Shown here: positions 1 through 9,853 of the stretch, piece after piece
Position numbering within the stretch: position 1 is the stretch's first letter
Layout: each line of letters opens with the position of its first letter
Source of the DNA: Bradyrhizobium erythrophlei
Lineage (GTDB): Bacteria > Pseudomonadota > Alphaproteobacteria > Rhizobiales > Xanthobacteraceae
NCBI RefSeq assembly: GCF_900129505.1
Contig: NZ_LT670818.1
Location: forward strand, 3,224,001-3,288,000
Direction of reading: 5' to 3'
DNA length: 64,000 bases
The notes under the pieces: model-generated
The model's input: only the letters and a program-made list of their open reading frames with translations
Databases searched by the model: none
Told to the model about the DNA's origin: nothing
Position numbers and translations under genes: made by a program

Positions 1-64
1 AGGGCCGGCCAGAGCGCTTTCCATTTCTAATGCTTCATCCTTCGAGCGGCGTCGCTTCGATGCT

Positions 65-247
65 CTTCACTCCCCTCCCTCCACGCGCAGCGTGGCGGGG
101 AGGGGTCCGAGGCGAGCGAAGCTCGCTCTCGAGGTCGGGGGTGGGGGTGTTTCAGCCGGCTCAGTGCCAGAACGAGAGCGAGAACTTGCTGCGCCACCCC
201 CCACCCCCGACCCCTCCCCACCGCTTCGCGGGGGGAGGGGAGAAGAA
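65..247. repeat. Two inverted copies of a GC-rich palindromic intergenic element
   Basis: Two copies of a C/G-rich element face each other. The left copy starts CTCCCCTCCC around 70 and has a GCG..CGC hairpin core followed by GGGGAGGGG and GGGGGTGGGGGTG. The right copy ends with the mirror image, CACCCCC..CCCCTCCCC then a CGCTTCGCG hairpin core and GGGGAGGGGAG. The left copy carries about 30 extra bases (GAGGCGAGCGAAGCTCGCTC), itself an inverted repeat. Such elements are common between genes in Bradyrhizobium-like genomes (recollection). The rest of 1-389 shows no credible gene and should hold the ilvD promoter, which I could not place. Confidence 0.6.
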
Positions 248-389
248 AAATGTGCTGGCCCATGTGAGATGGATAGCGCTAGCGCCCGCAACCGCATGGC
301 TTCCCCGCGACAAAGCGCTTCAGGGCGCCTCCCACACCGTATAGAACACCGTCCAACCACCGATTTTCCCGACCTTCGAAGGACAGACC

Positions 390-2231
390 ATGCCAGCCTA
401 CCGCTCCAGGACCACGACCCACGGCCGCAACATGGCCGGCGCCCGCGGCCTCTGGCGCGCCACCGGCATGAAGAACGAGGATTTCGGCAAGCCGATCATC
501 GCCGTGGTCAACTCGTTCACCCAGTTCGTGCCCGGGCATGTCCATCTCAAGGACCTCGGCCAATTGGTCGCGCGCGAAATCGAAAAGGCCGGCGGCGTCG
601 CCAAGGAGTTCAACACCATCGCGGTCGATGACGGCATCGCGATGGGGCATGACGGCATGCTCTACAGCCTGCCGTCGCGCGAGATCATCGCCGACAGCGT
701 CGAGTACATGGTCAACGCCCATTGCGCCGACGCGATGGTGTGCATCTCCAATTGCGACAAGATCACGCCGGGCATGCTGATGGCGGCGCTGCGGATCAAC
801 ATCCCGACCGTGTTCGTCTCGGGCGGTCCGATGGAATCCGGCAAGGTCAGCGTCAAGGGCAAGATCCGCTCGGTCGACCTGATCGACGCCATGGTCGCCG
901 CCGCCGACGAAAAGGTCAGCGACGCCGATGTCGAAATCATCGAACGATCGGCCTGCCCGACCTGCGGCTCCTGCTCGGGGATGTTCACGGCGAACTCCAT
1001 GAACTGCCTGACCGAGGCGCTGGGGCTGGCGCTGCCCGGCAACGGCTCGCTGCTGGCGACCCATGCCGATCGCAAGGGGCTGTTCGTCGAAGCCGGTCAT
1101 CTGATCGTCGATCTGGCGCGCCGTTACTACGAGCAGGACGACGAGACCGCGCTGCCGCGCGCGATCGCCAGCTTCAAGGCGTTCGAGAACGCCATGACGC
1201 TCGATATCGCGATGGGCGGCTCGACCAACACGGTGCTGCATCTGCTCGCGGCCGCCTATGAAGGCGAGATCCCCTTCACCATGCAGGACATCGACCGGCT
1301 GTCGCGCCGGGTGCCGGTGTTGTGCAAGGTGGCGCCCTCGGTGCCGGACGTGCATCTGGAGGACGTTCACCGCGCCGGCGGTGTCATGGCCATTCTCGGC
1401 GAACTCGACCGCGCCAATTTGATCAACCGCGGGCTGCCGATGGTACATTCCAAGTCGATCGAGGACGCGCTGAACCGCTGGGATATCAGCCGCACCAAGA
1501 GCGAAAGCGTGCGCCATTTCTTCAAGGCGGCGCCCGGCAACGTGCCGACGCAGCAGGCCTTCAGCCAGGACCGCCGCTTCGAGGACGTCGATACCGACCG
1601 CAGCAAAGGCTGCATCCGCGACGCCGAGCACGCGTTCTCCAGAGACGGCGGCCTTGCCGTGTTGACCGGAAACCTGGCGGTGGACGGCTGCATCGTGAAG
1701 ACCGCCGGCGTCGACGAGAGCATCCTGAAATTCGCGGGGCCGGCGCGGATCTTCGAAAGCCAGGACGCCGCGGTCGAGGGCATTTTGGGCGGCAAGATCA
1801 AGCCCGGCGACGTCGTCGTGGTGCGCTATGAGGGTCCGCGCGGCGGCCCCGGCATGCAGGAGATGCTGTACCCGACCAGCTACCTCAAATCGAAGGGGCT
1901 CGGCAAAGTATGCGCCCTGATCACCGATGGCCGCTTCTCCGGTGGATCGTCGGGGCTTTCGATCGGGCATATTTCGCCGGAAGCGGCGGAAGGCGGGCTG
2001 ATCGGACTGGTCGAGGAGGGCGATCGCATCGAGATCGACATTCCCGCCCGCTCCATCAGCCTCAAGGTCGATGACGCCACCCTGGCGCGGCGCCGGGAAG
2101 CGATGCTGGGCCGCAAGGCGGAAGCCTGGAAACCGGCGAAGCGAACCCGCAAGGTGACGATGGCGCTTAGGGCTTATGCGGCGCTGACCACCGGCGCCGC
2201 GCGCGGCGCGGTGCGCGTGGTCCGGGACTAG
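390..2231 (+). CDS. ilvD: Dihydroxy-acid dehydratase
   Basis: Cytosolic iron-sulfur dehydratase that converts 2,3-dihydroxy-isovalerate or -methylvalerate to the 2-keto acid, the third step of branched-chain amino acid synthesis. The 613 residues match the usual length of the family. Family signatures are visible: the cluster cysteine in NCDKITPG (about residues 121-128), the CPTCGSC block (189-195), and the GGSTNTVLH and GRFSGG segments later on. The ATG at 390 directly begins the conserved N-terminus ([20 protein letters not shown]), so the start is secure. It stands alone on the plus strand downstream of a palindromic intergenic element. The nearest downstream gene is a small hypothetical, so no operon with other ilv genes is visible here. 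Confidence 0.97.
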   Translation: MPAYRSRTTTHGRNMAGARGLWRATGMKNEDFGKPIIAVVNSFTQFVPGHVHLKDLGQLVAREIEKAGGVAKEFNTIAVDDGIAMGHDGMLYSLPSREIIADSVEYMVNAHCADAMVCISNCDKITPGMLMAALRINIPTVFVSGGPMESGKVSVKGKIRSVDLIDAMVAAADEKVSDADVEIIERSACPTCGSCSGMFTANSMNCLTEALGLALPGNGSLLATHADRKGLFVEAGHLIVDLARRYYEQDDETALPRAIASFKAFENAMTLDIAMGGSTNTVLHLLAAAYEGEIPFTMQDIDRLSRRVPVLCKVAPSVPDVHLEDVHRAGGVMAILGELDRANLINRGLPMVHSKSIEDALNRWDISRTKSESVRHFFKAAPGNVPTQQAFSQDRRFEDVDTDRSKGCIRDAEHAFSRDGGLAVLTGNLAVDGCIVKTAGVDESILKFAGPARIFESQDAAVEGILGGKIKPGDVVVVRYEGPRGGPGMQEMLYPTSYLKSKGLGKVCALITDGRFSGGSSGLSIGHISPEAAEGGLIGLVEEGDRIEIDIPARSISLKVDDATLARRREAMLGRKAEAWKPAKRTRKVTMALRAYAALTTGAARGAVRVVRD

Positions 2232-2378
2232 GCGTGCGTGCGAACCGGTCCCGGGACAACCCGTTTTCGCCCTTAACGCGGCATTAACCATTCCGCCACC
2301 AGAATTGCCTTCGAAGGCCGTCCGCCGCCTTAAGGGCGCAAGGCCGCGCCTCGAGACCGCCATTCGAAGGGCCGCGAC

Positions 2379-2639
2379 ATGGATTTCGACACGCTTTTCG
2401 CGAAAACCCCTGCCACCATCGACGAAATCAGATACCGCGTCGCCCGCGCGCTCGACCGGCATCCGCTGTGCCGCAATGTCGAGTTCGACATCGTCAGCAT
2501 GCCCCGCACCAGCAAGAGCAACTGGACCATCAGCCTGCGCTCGGTCGCGCCGGATGGGATTTGGGAGGCGTCCGATATCGTCGCCGACATCCAGGAAGCC
2601 TACGAATTGTTGGCCGCGCCCGAGTTATCCCCGGCCTAA
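2379..2639 (+). CDS. Small conserved hypothetical protein (86 aa)
   Basis: A small soluble acidic protein with no signal peptide or membrane segment. The ATG follows AAGGGCCGCGAC, a plausible ribosome-binding site. Composition is that of a real protein, with alternating hydrophobic and charged residues and a DIVADIQEAYELL amphipathic helix near the C-terminus. I recall similar short proteins in this position class in Bradyrhizobium and Rhodopseudomonas but know no function. It is 147 bases after ilvD and probably independent of it, since the gap contains AT-richer sequence that could be a promoter. Confidence 0.6.
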   Translation: MDFDTLFAKTPATIDEIRYRVARALDRHPLCRNVEFDIVSMPRTSKSNWTISLRSVAPDGIWEASDIVADIQEAYELLAAPELSPA

Positions 2640-2755
2640 GCTATTGAAAAAGCGTAAGATTGATGCATTTATACCGCCGTCGCATGGTTAGGCCTTAATT
2701 AATTCCCAGTTGTCGGCAAAGTGATTGTCGTTGACGGTTCGGAAGGAAGACCAGC

Positions 2756-3424
2756 TTGACCAAAGCCATCGCCCTGATCGCGCTGACCTGTTTGCTCGTC
2801 GCCGGCGCGGCCGTCAGCAGTATTCTCGGCCGCAACAGCGTGCCGGCGGCCCGGGCGGATATGGCTTCCGCCGGCGTCAAAGGCCCGGTCGCGAACCGGG
2901 AAGGCAAGCAGGACAAACTCGCGGTCACGCGGCTGGCGCTGGCCTCGTTCGAGCCGGCGCAGACCGCAAGCCTGACCGAGCCGCTGCGGCAGGCCTATGC
3001 ATCCGCAGCCCCCTCCGACATCGAAATGCCCGGGATCACGGCCCCCGCGGCCGAGACACCGGCGCAACTCGCGCCGCCGAAGCCGAAGCTCGCCGCCAAG
3101 CCGGCCCCGCAGAAAGCCTACACGCTGCTCAGCGACGAGCAGATCGCCACCATCAAGGATCGCCTGAGGCTGTCGTCGGACCAGGAATATTACTGGCCGG
3201 CGGTGGAAAGCGCGCTGCGCGCCGTGGCCCGTAAGATTCACGCCAGCCGCCATGGCGACACGCACGTCGCCGGCGTGCCGCCGATCGATCCCGACGCCGC
3301 CGAAGTCCAGCAGCTGAAATCCGCGGCGATGCCCCTGTTGTTCCAGTTGCGCGAGGACCAGAAGCAGGAAGTGCGCTCGCTGGCCCGCCTGATCGGCCTG
3401 GAGAAGGTCGCCGCGCAGATCTGA
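2756..3424 (+). CDS. Exported or membrane-anchored hypothetical protein (222 aa)
   Basis: The TTG start follows GGAAGGAAGA by a few bases, and no ATG lies near enough to keep the N-terminal hydrophobic stretch (ALIALTCLLVAGAAVSSILG, residues 5-24). That stretch looks like a signal peptide or single anchor. An Ala/Pro-rich linker follows (about 85-115), then a helical C-terminal domain beginning LSDEQIATIKDRLRLSSDQ and ending with a REDQKQEVRSLARLIGL helix. The LSDEQ..L helical pattern loosely resembles periplasmic LTXXQ/Spy-type proteins, but that is only a suggestion. It lies 116 bases after the previous small gene and 200 bases before aspA. Confidence 0.65.
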   Translation: MTKAIALIALTCLLVAGAAVSSILGRNSVPAARADMASAGVKGPVANREGKQDKLAVTRLALASFEPAQTASLTEPLRQAYASAAPSDIEMPGITAPAAETPAQLAPPKPKLAAKPAPQKAYTLLSDEQIATIKDRLRLSSDQEYYWPAVESALRAVARKIHASRHGDTHVAGVPPIDPDAAEVQQLKSAAMPLLFQLREDQKQEVRSLARLIGLEKVAAQI

Positions 3425-3624
3425 GGCGTTTGTCCGCGATTGAACGGTCCACGACGCCGGGGCGACTTCGGTTGAACCGAGCTGTTCGCTCCCTCAGGCG
3501 CCATCGTGGCCAAGCCACACCGGTTCGCGGCGCCGGATCAGCTCGATCACGCCTAACAGCCCTTGGAAGATCAGCCGCCGCCTGATCTTATCGGCCGAGC
3601 AAAGCACTCCGGCGAGAGGTTCAC

Positions 3625-5082
3625 ATGCAGATGCGACGCGAACATGATTTGCTGGGCGACCGCGATGTGCCGGCGGCGGCCTATTACGGCGTCCACACCC
3701 TGCGCGCGGTGGAGAATTTTCCGATCAGCGCAACGCCGATCTCGATCTATCCGGACCTGATCGTGGCGCTGGCATCCATCAAGCTGGCCGCAGCCAAGAC
3801 CAATTGCGAATTGAAGCTCTTGGACCAGACGCGCGCCGACGCCATTGTCGCCGCCGCCGAAGAAATCAGGGCCGGCCGGCTGCATGAGGAGTTCGTGGTC
3901 GATGTGATCCAGGGCGGCGCCGGCACCTCGACCAACATGAACGCCAACGAGGTCATCGCCAACCGCGCCCTGGAATTGCTGGGCCGGCCCAAGGGCGACT
4001 ATCATTTCCTGCATCCCAATGAACACGTCAACATGAGCCAGAGCACCAACGACGTCTACCCGACGGCGCTCAAGCTCGCGGCCTATTCCGGCATCATGCG
4101 GTTGGTTGAGGCCATGGCGGTGTTGCGTCAGGCGTTCGAGAAGAAGTCCGAGGAGTTCAAGGACATCATCAAGATGGGCCGCACCCAGCTGCAGGACGCC
4201 GTTCCGATGACGCTGGGGCAGGAATTCTCGACCTATGCGGTGATGCTCGGAGAAGACGAGCAGCGGCTGCAGGAAGCGGTGCTTCTGGTTTGCGAAATCA
4301 ACATGGGCGCCACCGCCATCGGCACCGGCATCAATGCGCATCCGGACTACGCCGGACTGGTCTGCCGGCATTTGCGCGATGTCACGGGCATTCCGGTCGT
4401 GACCGCCTCGAACCTGATCGAGGCGACCCAGGACTGCGGCAGCTTCGTGCAACTCTCCGGCGTTCTGAAACGGGTCGCGGTCAAACTGTCGAAGACCTGC
4501 AATGATCTGCGGCTATTGTCATCGGGGCCGCGCGTCGGCCTCGGCGAGATCAATCTGCCGCCGATGCAGGCCGGCTCCAGTATCATGCCGGGCAAGGTCA
4601 ACCCGGTGATTCCCGAGGTCGTCAACCAGATCGCCTTCGAGGTGATCGGCAACGACGTCACGGTGAGTTTTGCGGCCGAGGCCGGTCAGTTGCAGTTGAA
4701 TGCGTTCGAGCCGATCATCGCGCACAGCCTGTTCAAGAGCGTCAACCATTTGCGCGCCGGCTGCCTGACGCTGGCAACAAGATGCGTGAACGGCATCACC
4801 GCCAATCGCGAGCATCTGCGCCGGGGCGTCGAAAATTCGATCGGTATCGTGACCGCGCTCAATCCCTATATCGGTTACGCCAACGCCACCGAGGTCGCCC
4901 AGGAAGCGCTCCTGACGGGCCTGAGCGTCGCCGATCTCGTGCTGGCCAGGAAGCTCCTGACGCGCGAGCAACTCGACCGGATCCTGCAGCCGGAAGTGCT
5001 GACCCGGCCGCGACCGTTCGGCATCGACCAGGCGCCCGCCGAAACCCATGTTTTAAGCCTGCGCCGCGACCAGATCGATTAA
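3625..5082 (+). CDS. aspA: Aspartate ammonia-lyase
   Basis: Cytosolic homotetrameric lyase of the aspartase/fumarase family that deaminates L-aspartate to fumarate and ammonium. The family signature GSSIMPGKVNP is at about residues 317-327 and contains the catalytic loop serine. The substrate-contact blocks GGAGTSTNMNANE (97-109) and MSQSTNDVYPT (137-147) are also intact. Length (485 aa) is close to E. coli AspA (478). TSTNMNANE also occurs in class II fumarase, but the N-terminal REHDLLGDRDVP is typical of aspartase. The ATG at 3625 begins this block. No asparaginase or C4-dicarboxylate transporter gene sits beside it. Confidence 0.93.
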   Translation: MQMRREHDLLGDRDVPAAAYYGVHTLRAVENFPISATPISIYPDLIVALASIKLAAAKTNCELKLLDQTRADAIVAAAEEIRAGRLHEEFVVDVIQGGAGTSTNMNANEVIANRALELLGRPKGDYHFLHPNEHVNMSQSTNDVYPTALKLAAYSGIMRLVEAMAVLRQAFEKKSEEFKDIIKMGRTQLQDAVPMTLGQEFSTYAVMLGEDEQRLQEAVLLVCEINMGATAIGTGINAHPDYAGLVCRHLRDVTGIPVVTASNLIEATQDCGSFVQLSGVLKRVAVKLSKTCNDLRLLSSGPRVGLGEINLPPMQAGSSIMPGKVNPVIPEVVNQIAFEVIGNDVTVSFAAEAGQLQLNAFEPIIAHSLFKSVNHLRAGCLTLATRCVNGITANREHLRRGVENSIGIVTALNPYIGYANATEVAQEALLTGLSVADLVLARKLLTREQLDRILQPEVLTRPRPFGIDQAPAETHVLSLRRDQID

Positions 5083-5506
5083 GGGGATGGGGTGGCCGGG
5101 AAGAGCGCGCAACGCTCCCAGCCTCGATACCAACATGCATGCCAACATTGGTGTTCCAAGAATGTGCACCAAGGAGGCGACTTTGCCGAGAACGTACGAG
5201 GGTGCGAGTCGGTCCCCTGCTACTTCTTCCCACTATTTCCTACGCCAGCCTACGATGTTCTGCTATTTCGTTCGCTTGATGGTAGCACCCAAGCCAGCTC
5301 ACGCGAGTAGCACGCTATTTTTCACCAGGCCCTTCGCGGAATGAGCGGTTACGGAGGGACCGCCAATGGCGCAAAGCTGCCGTTCATTCGCAAACAGCAA
5401 ACCCGCCGCTCAAAGGAGTGAAAATCTGGATGCCGATGAGGGATCAAACTTGCGAGTTGATTGATACTTCGGCGGCAGAAGCGATTCTTCGGCGCTCGCG
5501 TTCTTG
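5083..5506. other. Intergenic region with a degenerate dispersed repeat
   Basis: 424 bases between aspA and the end of the minus-strand export operon. No convincing ORF. Around 5341-5391 the text ATGAGCGGTTACGG..GGCGCAAAG..CATTCG resembles sequences at 53735-53795, 51524-51560 and 55030-55125, and I treat it as a degenerate copy of a dispersed intergenic repeat. No clear terminator was seen for either flanking gene. Confidence 0.5.
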
Positions 5507-6478
5507 CTAGTTCTCGATCCAGACCGTCACGCCCGGCTCGAGGCCTGCCGGCTCTGCCTTCGGGTCGAGGCGCAACCGCAGCGTATTGCGGTCATGATCT
5601 CCAATCACCCGCTCGGCCTGCCAGGTGGCGAACGTTCCGATCGGCCGCAGTTCGGTGATAACGGCATTGATTGCGCCATCGGCACCGTTCCGCATCACGC
5701 TCACTGTTCTTCCGATCGTGAAGCCACTGAGATGATCTTCGCGCGCGTTAAACGAAAGCCATTGCTCGCCTTCCGCCTCGACCATCAGGATCGGCTGACC
5801 CGCGTGAACATTCTCACCCGGCTCTGCAGCGATGACGCTGACCACCCCGTCGACTGGAGCACGCAGAATCATCTTCTCGAGACGGCGCTCCAGCACCGCG
5901 ACCGCGGCCGCTGCGGCCTGCATCTGTGCGTCGGAGATCGCGCGCTCCTCCCGGGTCGGGCCCGCCACGGCCGCATCGTAGTTCGCCTGCGCCTCCGCCA
6001 CATCGGCACGCGCGCTTGCAGCATCGTTTTCGGCCTGGTCAAGCGCCTGCTGGGACTCGAAGCTTTGGCGTGCCAGCGTACTGGTTCTTGCGAGCTGGGC
6101 TTGCACATATTCGAGGCGGGCGCTTGCCTTGGCGATTCCAGCCTTCAGCGAGTCGACCTGCTCGCGACGGACGCCGGCATAGACGTTGTTGCGATTTGCA
6201 GTCGCCGACGCAAGCGCGGCGCGCGCCTGATCCGCCTGTGCCGTCAACTCGATTGCGGAGAGCCTCGCCAGGACGTCGCCCGCATGTACGCGGGCGCCTT
6301 TCTCGACCGCAATTGATGCGAGCTGGCCGTCCACCTCCGGCTCCACCCTGACTTCGGTCGCCCGCACCACGCCGACAATTGCGGCCGAAGAATCGGGACG
6401 ACGCTCGAAGTAGATCAGGGCACCCGCGAGCAGCACGAGCACGATTGCGCCGATCGCGGCACGCCTAACTTTGCGCAT
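5507..6478 (-). CDS. HlyD-family periplasmic adaptor (second of the operon)
   Basis: Membrane-fusion protein of 323 aa: a short cytoplasmic N-terminus, one membrane helix (AAIGAIVLVLLAGALIYF, about 6-23), a lipoyl/barrel-sandwich half (VEPEVDGQLASIAVEKGARV), an alpha-helical hairpin (about 75-190), the return lipoyl half (APVDGVVSVIAAEPGENV), and a beta-barrel. Such adaptors bridge an inner-membrane transporter to an outer-membrane channel. The ATG at 6478 is preceded by AGAGGACAGCGAC. A start 24 bases upstream is possible but has no better site. It overlaps the end of the permease gene by 14 bases, so it is the last gene of the 9853-5507 operon. Substrate unknown. Confidence 0.88.
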   Translation of the reverse strand: MRKVRRAAIGAIVLVLLAGALIYFERRPDSSAAIVGVVRATEVRVEPEVDGQLASIAVEKGARVHAGDVLARLSAIELTAQADQARAALASATANRNNVYAGVRREQVDSLKAGIAKASARLEYVQAQLARTSTLARQSFESQQALDQAENDAASARADVAEAQANYDAAVAGPTREERAISDAQMQAAAAAVAVLERRLEKMILRAPVDGVVSVIAAEPGENVHAGQPILMVEAEGEQWLSFNAREDHLSGFTIGRTVSVMRNGADGAINAVITELRPIGTFATWQAERVIGDHDRNTLRLRLDPKAEPAGLEPGVTVWIEN

Positions 6479-8795
6479 GTCGCTGTCCTCTCTTGACGGC
6501 AAACGCCGAGATCACGGCGAGCGCGAAATAAGCGAGCGTCAGACACCACAGTCCGAGCCAGTCATGCGCGACCTCCCAGATGCCGGCGCCGAGCTGGTTG
6601 ATGCGCACGAGGCCATCGATCGCGGAATCGGCGGGGAAAATCCGACCGAGCGCAAGGGCCGCGTCGGGAATTGCTTCGCGCGGCCATGCGAAGCCGGCCA
6701 TGAAGAACTGAGGCAGGCTGGTCGCAAGCAGGAGAATGGTCGCGTTTTCCGGCCGCGTGAACAAGGCCCCGACGGCCTGCCCCATGAAGCTGGTCGCCAG
6801 CAAAAAGACCGCAGCGAGCGCGAACAGTTGCGGAAGATGGCCGAGCGTCGAAAAGCCGTAGATGCGCGGCAGCACGATGAGATACAGCGCGAGCGCTGGC
6901 AGGTAGATTGTCAGGTGGGCTATGCCGCGGCCGAGCACACCGGCGAATGCTCCTCCGCCTCTCGCCAACGCCGTACCGGTCAGCATCGCCGCACCGATCA
7001 GAAGGGTTTGTTGCAGGATCAGCACAAACGCCGCCGGGACGACGTAGCTCGCATAGCCGCCCACCGGGTTGAAGATCGGTTGCAGCAGAACGTCGGCCGG
7101 ACTCAGGCTCGCCAATTTCGCCTTCACAAGGCTTCCATCGGAGCGGGCGCCTCGCGAAACGAGGTCGGATGTCAATGCGCCGACCGCCGTGGCGACGCCG
7201 CTGGCGGTCGATCTGAATATGAACAGGTAGGTGGCGTCCGCGTAGACCGGGATGTGAACAGTGATGCCTTTGAGCACATCGCGCTCGGTGCCGGGCGGGA
7301 TCTCGACGGCGACAAAGGCCTGCCCGCGATCGATTGCGGTGCGCGCCTCGGCAAGTGTTCGGGCGCGAACCACGACGCTCAATGCCCCACTCGCGTCCAG
7401 TGTCTCCACGATCCGGCGGCTGAGATCACTCAGATCATTATCGACGACTGCGACGGGAAGCTTGCGAAGGATCTGGTTGAGATAGGGCTGCGGATAGTAG
7501 ATACCGTAGATCAAGGGAGCCAGGAACAGCAGGCTGAACGCGCTCCGCGCTCCGAGCACGCGCCGCCACTCCGCCGTAAAGGCGCCGCCGATGCCCCGCG
7601 GTGCGCCCCCTGTTTCGGGTTGCTCGGCAGGTCGCGCCATCTCAAACCAGCCCTTGCGCTTGAGGCTCGCCATGCGCAGCAATGCGAGACCGGCAAAGAG
7701 CATCGTAAGGCCTGCGAGCGTCGCGAAGGGAACGGCGGAATCCGAGACCGGCAATCCCCGCGCCGCTTGTCCAAGCAGGACGGCCATGTACCAGCGCAGC
7801 GGCAGGATAGTGCTCCAGACTTGCGCAAACGTATTCATGCCGACCGTGGGAAAGCCGACGCCCGCGTAGCCGAATGCAGGAGAGGCAATGAGGCCCGCAA
7901 GTCCGAGCCCCGTCGCCAAGTCGCCGACCAGGAGCTGCAGCAAGGCGCCGAGCGACAGGTGGGCAATAATCAGGAGGCAGCCAGCGGCGACCAGCAACGG
8001 CACGTCTCCCCTAAACGGGATTTTCAGCACGCCCTCAAGGAAGAGCACCTCAACCAACATGATCAGGAAAAAGATGCCGAACAGCGGCGCGAGCTTACCG
8101 ACCAGCGCGACGATCGGATCGCCTCCGGCGCTTTCGAGCCACGCTCGTGCGTCGCGACGGCGGAATTCGGATCCGACGGAATAGCCTGCGGCGAGCGTGA
8201 TCACCACGTGGATGATCGTCGGCAGCAGCGCACGTAGCAGAAACTGCGCATAGTTCTTTTGCGGATTGACAAGCGCGATGGTCTCGCTGGCCAGTGTTCC
8301 GACGGAAGCTGGGGCGGGGGCGGTGCGCTTGGCGGGGGCGGCCGCTGCCGCCGCAGCGGATAGCGCATCGCTCAGGCCTGAGGATGCAATGCCAGAAGGG
8401 GTCAGGAACTGCTGGTTATAAAAACCCACAACCTGTGGTCGGCGATCGGCTTTCAGGTCACGCTCGAAATCCGGCGGGATATAGATTGCCGAAATCGCCT
8501 TGCCGGCCCGTATGTCCTGCACAGCCGTCGACAGCGTACCGGAGCGGTTGACGATTTTCAGGCTCGGAGACGCCGCGACATATTCCACCAGGGCACGCGA
8601 AGCGTCCGATCGGTCCGCGTCGACGACGGTCACCCCGAGCCCCCGGATGACAGGATGGCTGAAGACAGTCGTGAGAACCACGAACGCAAATAAGGGTACG
8701 CCGAAAATCAGAAGCAACGCCACGCGATCGTGAAACAGCCAATCGCACTCGCGCCGCACGACCGAAAGAAATCCGGGCTTCGATGCCGGCCTCAT
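6465..8795 (-). CDS. Double-length ABC-2 type transporter permease
   Basis: 776 aa built as two successive ABC-2 permease units. Unit 1 (about 1-375) has a first helix (VALLLIFGVPLFAFVVLTTVF, about 26-46), a large extracytoplasmic domain, then a cluster of helices. Unit 2 (about 405-776) repeats the plan, with the helix SAFSLLFLAPLIYGIYY, a second extracytoplasmic domain, and C-terminal helices. Two units would let one chain supply the whole membrane part of a transporter, as in YhhJ-type exporters that normally occur as pairs. No Walker A motif is present, so an ATPase must come from elsewhere. The ATG overlaps the stop of the preceding HlyD gene (ATGA), indicating translational coupling. 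Membrane-inserted; substrate unknown, perhaps a drug or lipid. Confidence 0.85.
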   Translation of the reverse strand: MRPASKPGFLSVVRRECDWLFHDRVALLLIFGVPLFAFVVLTTVFSHPVIRGLGVTVVDADRSDASRALVEYVAASPSLKIVNRSGTLSTAVQDIRAGKAISAIYIPPDFERDLKADRRPQVVGFYNQQFLTPSGIASSGLSDALSAAAAAAAPAKRTAPAPASVGTLASETIALVNPQKNYAQFLLRALLPTIIHVVITLAAGYSVGSEFRRRDARAWLESAGGDPIVALVGKLAPLFGIFFLIMLVEVLFLEGVLKIPFRGDVPLLVAAGCLLIIAHLSLGALLQLLVGDLATGLGLAGLIASPAFGYAGVGFPTVGMNTFAQVWSTILPLRWYMAVLLGQAARGLPVSDSAVPFATLAGLTMLFAGLALLRMASLKRKGWFEMARPAEQPETGGAPRGIGGAFTAEWRRVLGARSAFSLLFLAPLIYGIYYPQPYLNQILRKLPVAVVDNDLSDLSRRIVETLDASGALSVVVRARTLAEARTAIDRGQAFVAVEIPPGTERDVLKGITVHIPVYADATYLFIFRSTASGVATAVGALTSDLVSRGARSDGSLVKAKLASLSPADVLLQPIFNPVGGYASYVVPAAFVLILQQTLLIGAAMLTGTALARGGGAFAGVLGRGIAHLTIYLPALALYLIVLPRIYGFSTLGHLPQLFALAAVFLLATSFMGQAVGALFTRPENATILLLATSLPQFFMAGFAWPREAIPDAALALGRIFPADSAIDGLVRINQLGAGIWEVAHDWLGLWCLTLAYFALAVISAFAVKRGQRHAQS

Positions 8796-9853
8796 GACCT
8801 GGATCGCCAGTCGAGATAGGCGCTCATCCCCGGTCGCAGTTCGGGCACCGGCTGGACCGGGTAGGCGCGGATTGAAAACGTCCGCAGGTCGAAATCGCCC
8901 GAAGCGCGCGTGGCGCGCCAGCTCGCATATTCGCCCTTGGTCGCAATGAGCTTGACTTCGACCGCGACGAGGCGGTCATCGAGAGCGGGAATGTGGACGT
9001 CAAATCGATCGCCGACTTTCAAGCCCTTCACCAGATCCTCGCGAAGATCGAAGTGGATCCAGACATCAGCCAAATCGATCAGGGTGACGAGCGGCACGCC
9101 CGGCGAAACATATTCGCCAGGCTCCACATTGCGCTGATAGATTTGCGAGGCAACGGGAGCATAGACAACCAGTTGATCGATGATTGATTGCACGCTCTGG
9201 ATATCGGCATTGGCCTTTTCGACATTGGCCTTGGCAATCGCCCGTTCTTCCCTTGTGTAGCCATTGACCGCCTGATCGTAGGCTGACTTGGCCTGGTCGA
9301 CCGCCCGTTCGCTTTCGTGCAGCGAATCGGTCATCTGGTCGAGGCGGGCTTGCGGCGCATTGCCTTGCTGGGTCAAAGTGTTGGTGCGGTCGAAATTTTT
9401 CTGCGCCAGAACGAGAGCGGCTTGTGCGCGCTCCAGCTCCGCCTTCCGCGCGGCGGTGACTTCGACCCGGGTTCCGACGAGTACGTTGGCAAGCTGCGAC
9501 TGGGCAACGACCATCGCCGCTCGCATTTGTTCGAGTTTGGCGACAGTCTCGGGATTATCGATCCTTACCAGCACAGCGTTCGCGGGGACGTTCTGGCCGC
9601 GTTCGACGGGTATTTCCTTGACGCGTCCGTCGACGCGCGCGGCGATGTCGAGCCGCGTCGCGTCGGCCTCGCCCTGGACAAGCAACGGCTCCGGCCGCAA
9701 CAGATAGAAGAGCGAAAGAGCGACGACGACAACCGCAATGGCGGCAACGATAATGGAAGGAGCGCGCGTCGCGGCGCGCGTGTTCTTCTCTTGTCCGTCA
9801 CTTGGCGCGTCGGACGTACCTTGAGCTTCCTCGTCAGAGGTCGGTATGTCCAT
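8792..9853 (-). CDS. HlyD/EmrA-family periplasmic adaptor (first of the operon)
   Basis: 353-aa membrane-fusion protein. A charged N-terminus (about 1-25) is followed by one membrane helix (IIVAAIAVVVVALSLFYLL), a lipoyl half (DIAARVDGRVKEIPVERGQN), a long coiled-coil hairpin (about 100-215), and a second lipoyl half plus beta-barrel (NVEPGEYVSPGVPLVTLIDL). The ATG at 9853 follows GTGGAGTCAGGC; a GTG 12 bases upstream is less likely. It is the first gene of a three-gene minus-strand operon and overlaps the permease start by four bases. It is a distinct paralogue of the last gene in the operon, so the permease has two different adaptors. Confidence 0.88.
   Translation of the reverse strand: MDIPTSDEEAQGTSDAPSDGQEKNTRAATRAPSIIVAAIAVVVVALSLFYLLRPEPLLVQGEADATRLDIAARVDGRVKEIPVERGQNVPANAVLVRIDNPETVAKLEQMRAAMVVAQSQLANVLVGTRVEVTAARKAELERAQAALVLAQKNFDRTNTLTQQGNAPQARLDQMTDSLHESERAVDQAKSAYDQAVNGYTREERAIAKANVEKANADIQSVQSIIDQLVVYAPVASQIYQRNVEPGEYVSPGVPLVTLIDLADVWIHFDLREDLVKGLKVGDRFDVHIPALDDRLVAVEVKLIATKGEYASWRATRASGDFDLRTFSIRAYPVQPVPELRPGMSAYLDWRSRS

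Noticed and set aside
279..2462. 727-codon open frame antisense to ilvD
   Set aside because: It is a GC-bias shadow of a clearly identified gene; the translation has no recognisable domain.
6471..8237. 588-codon open frame opposite the ABC-2 permease
   Set aside because: Composition is that of an antisense shadow, and the permease strand shows membrane helices and overlaps with both neighbours.
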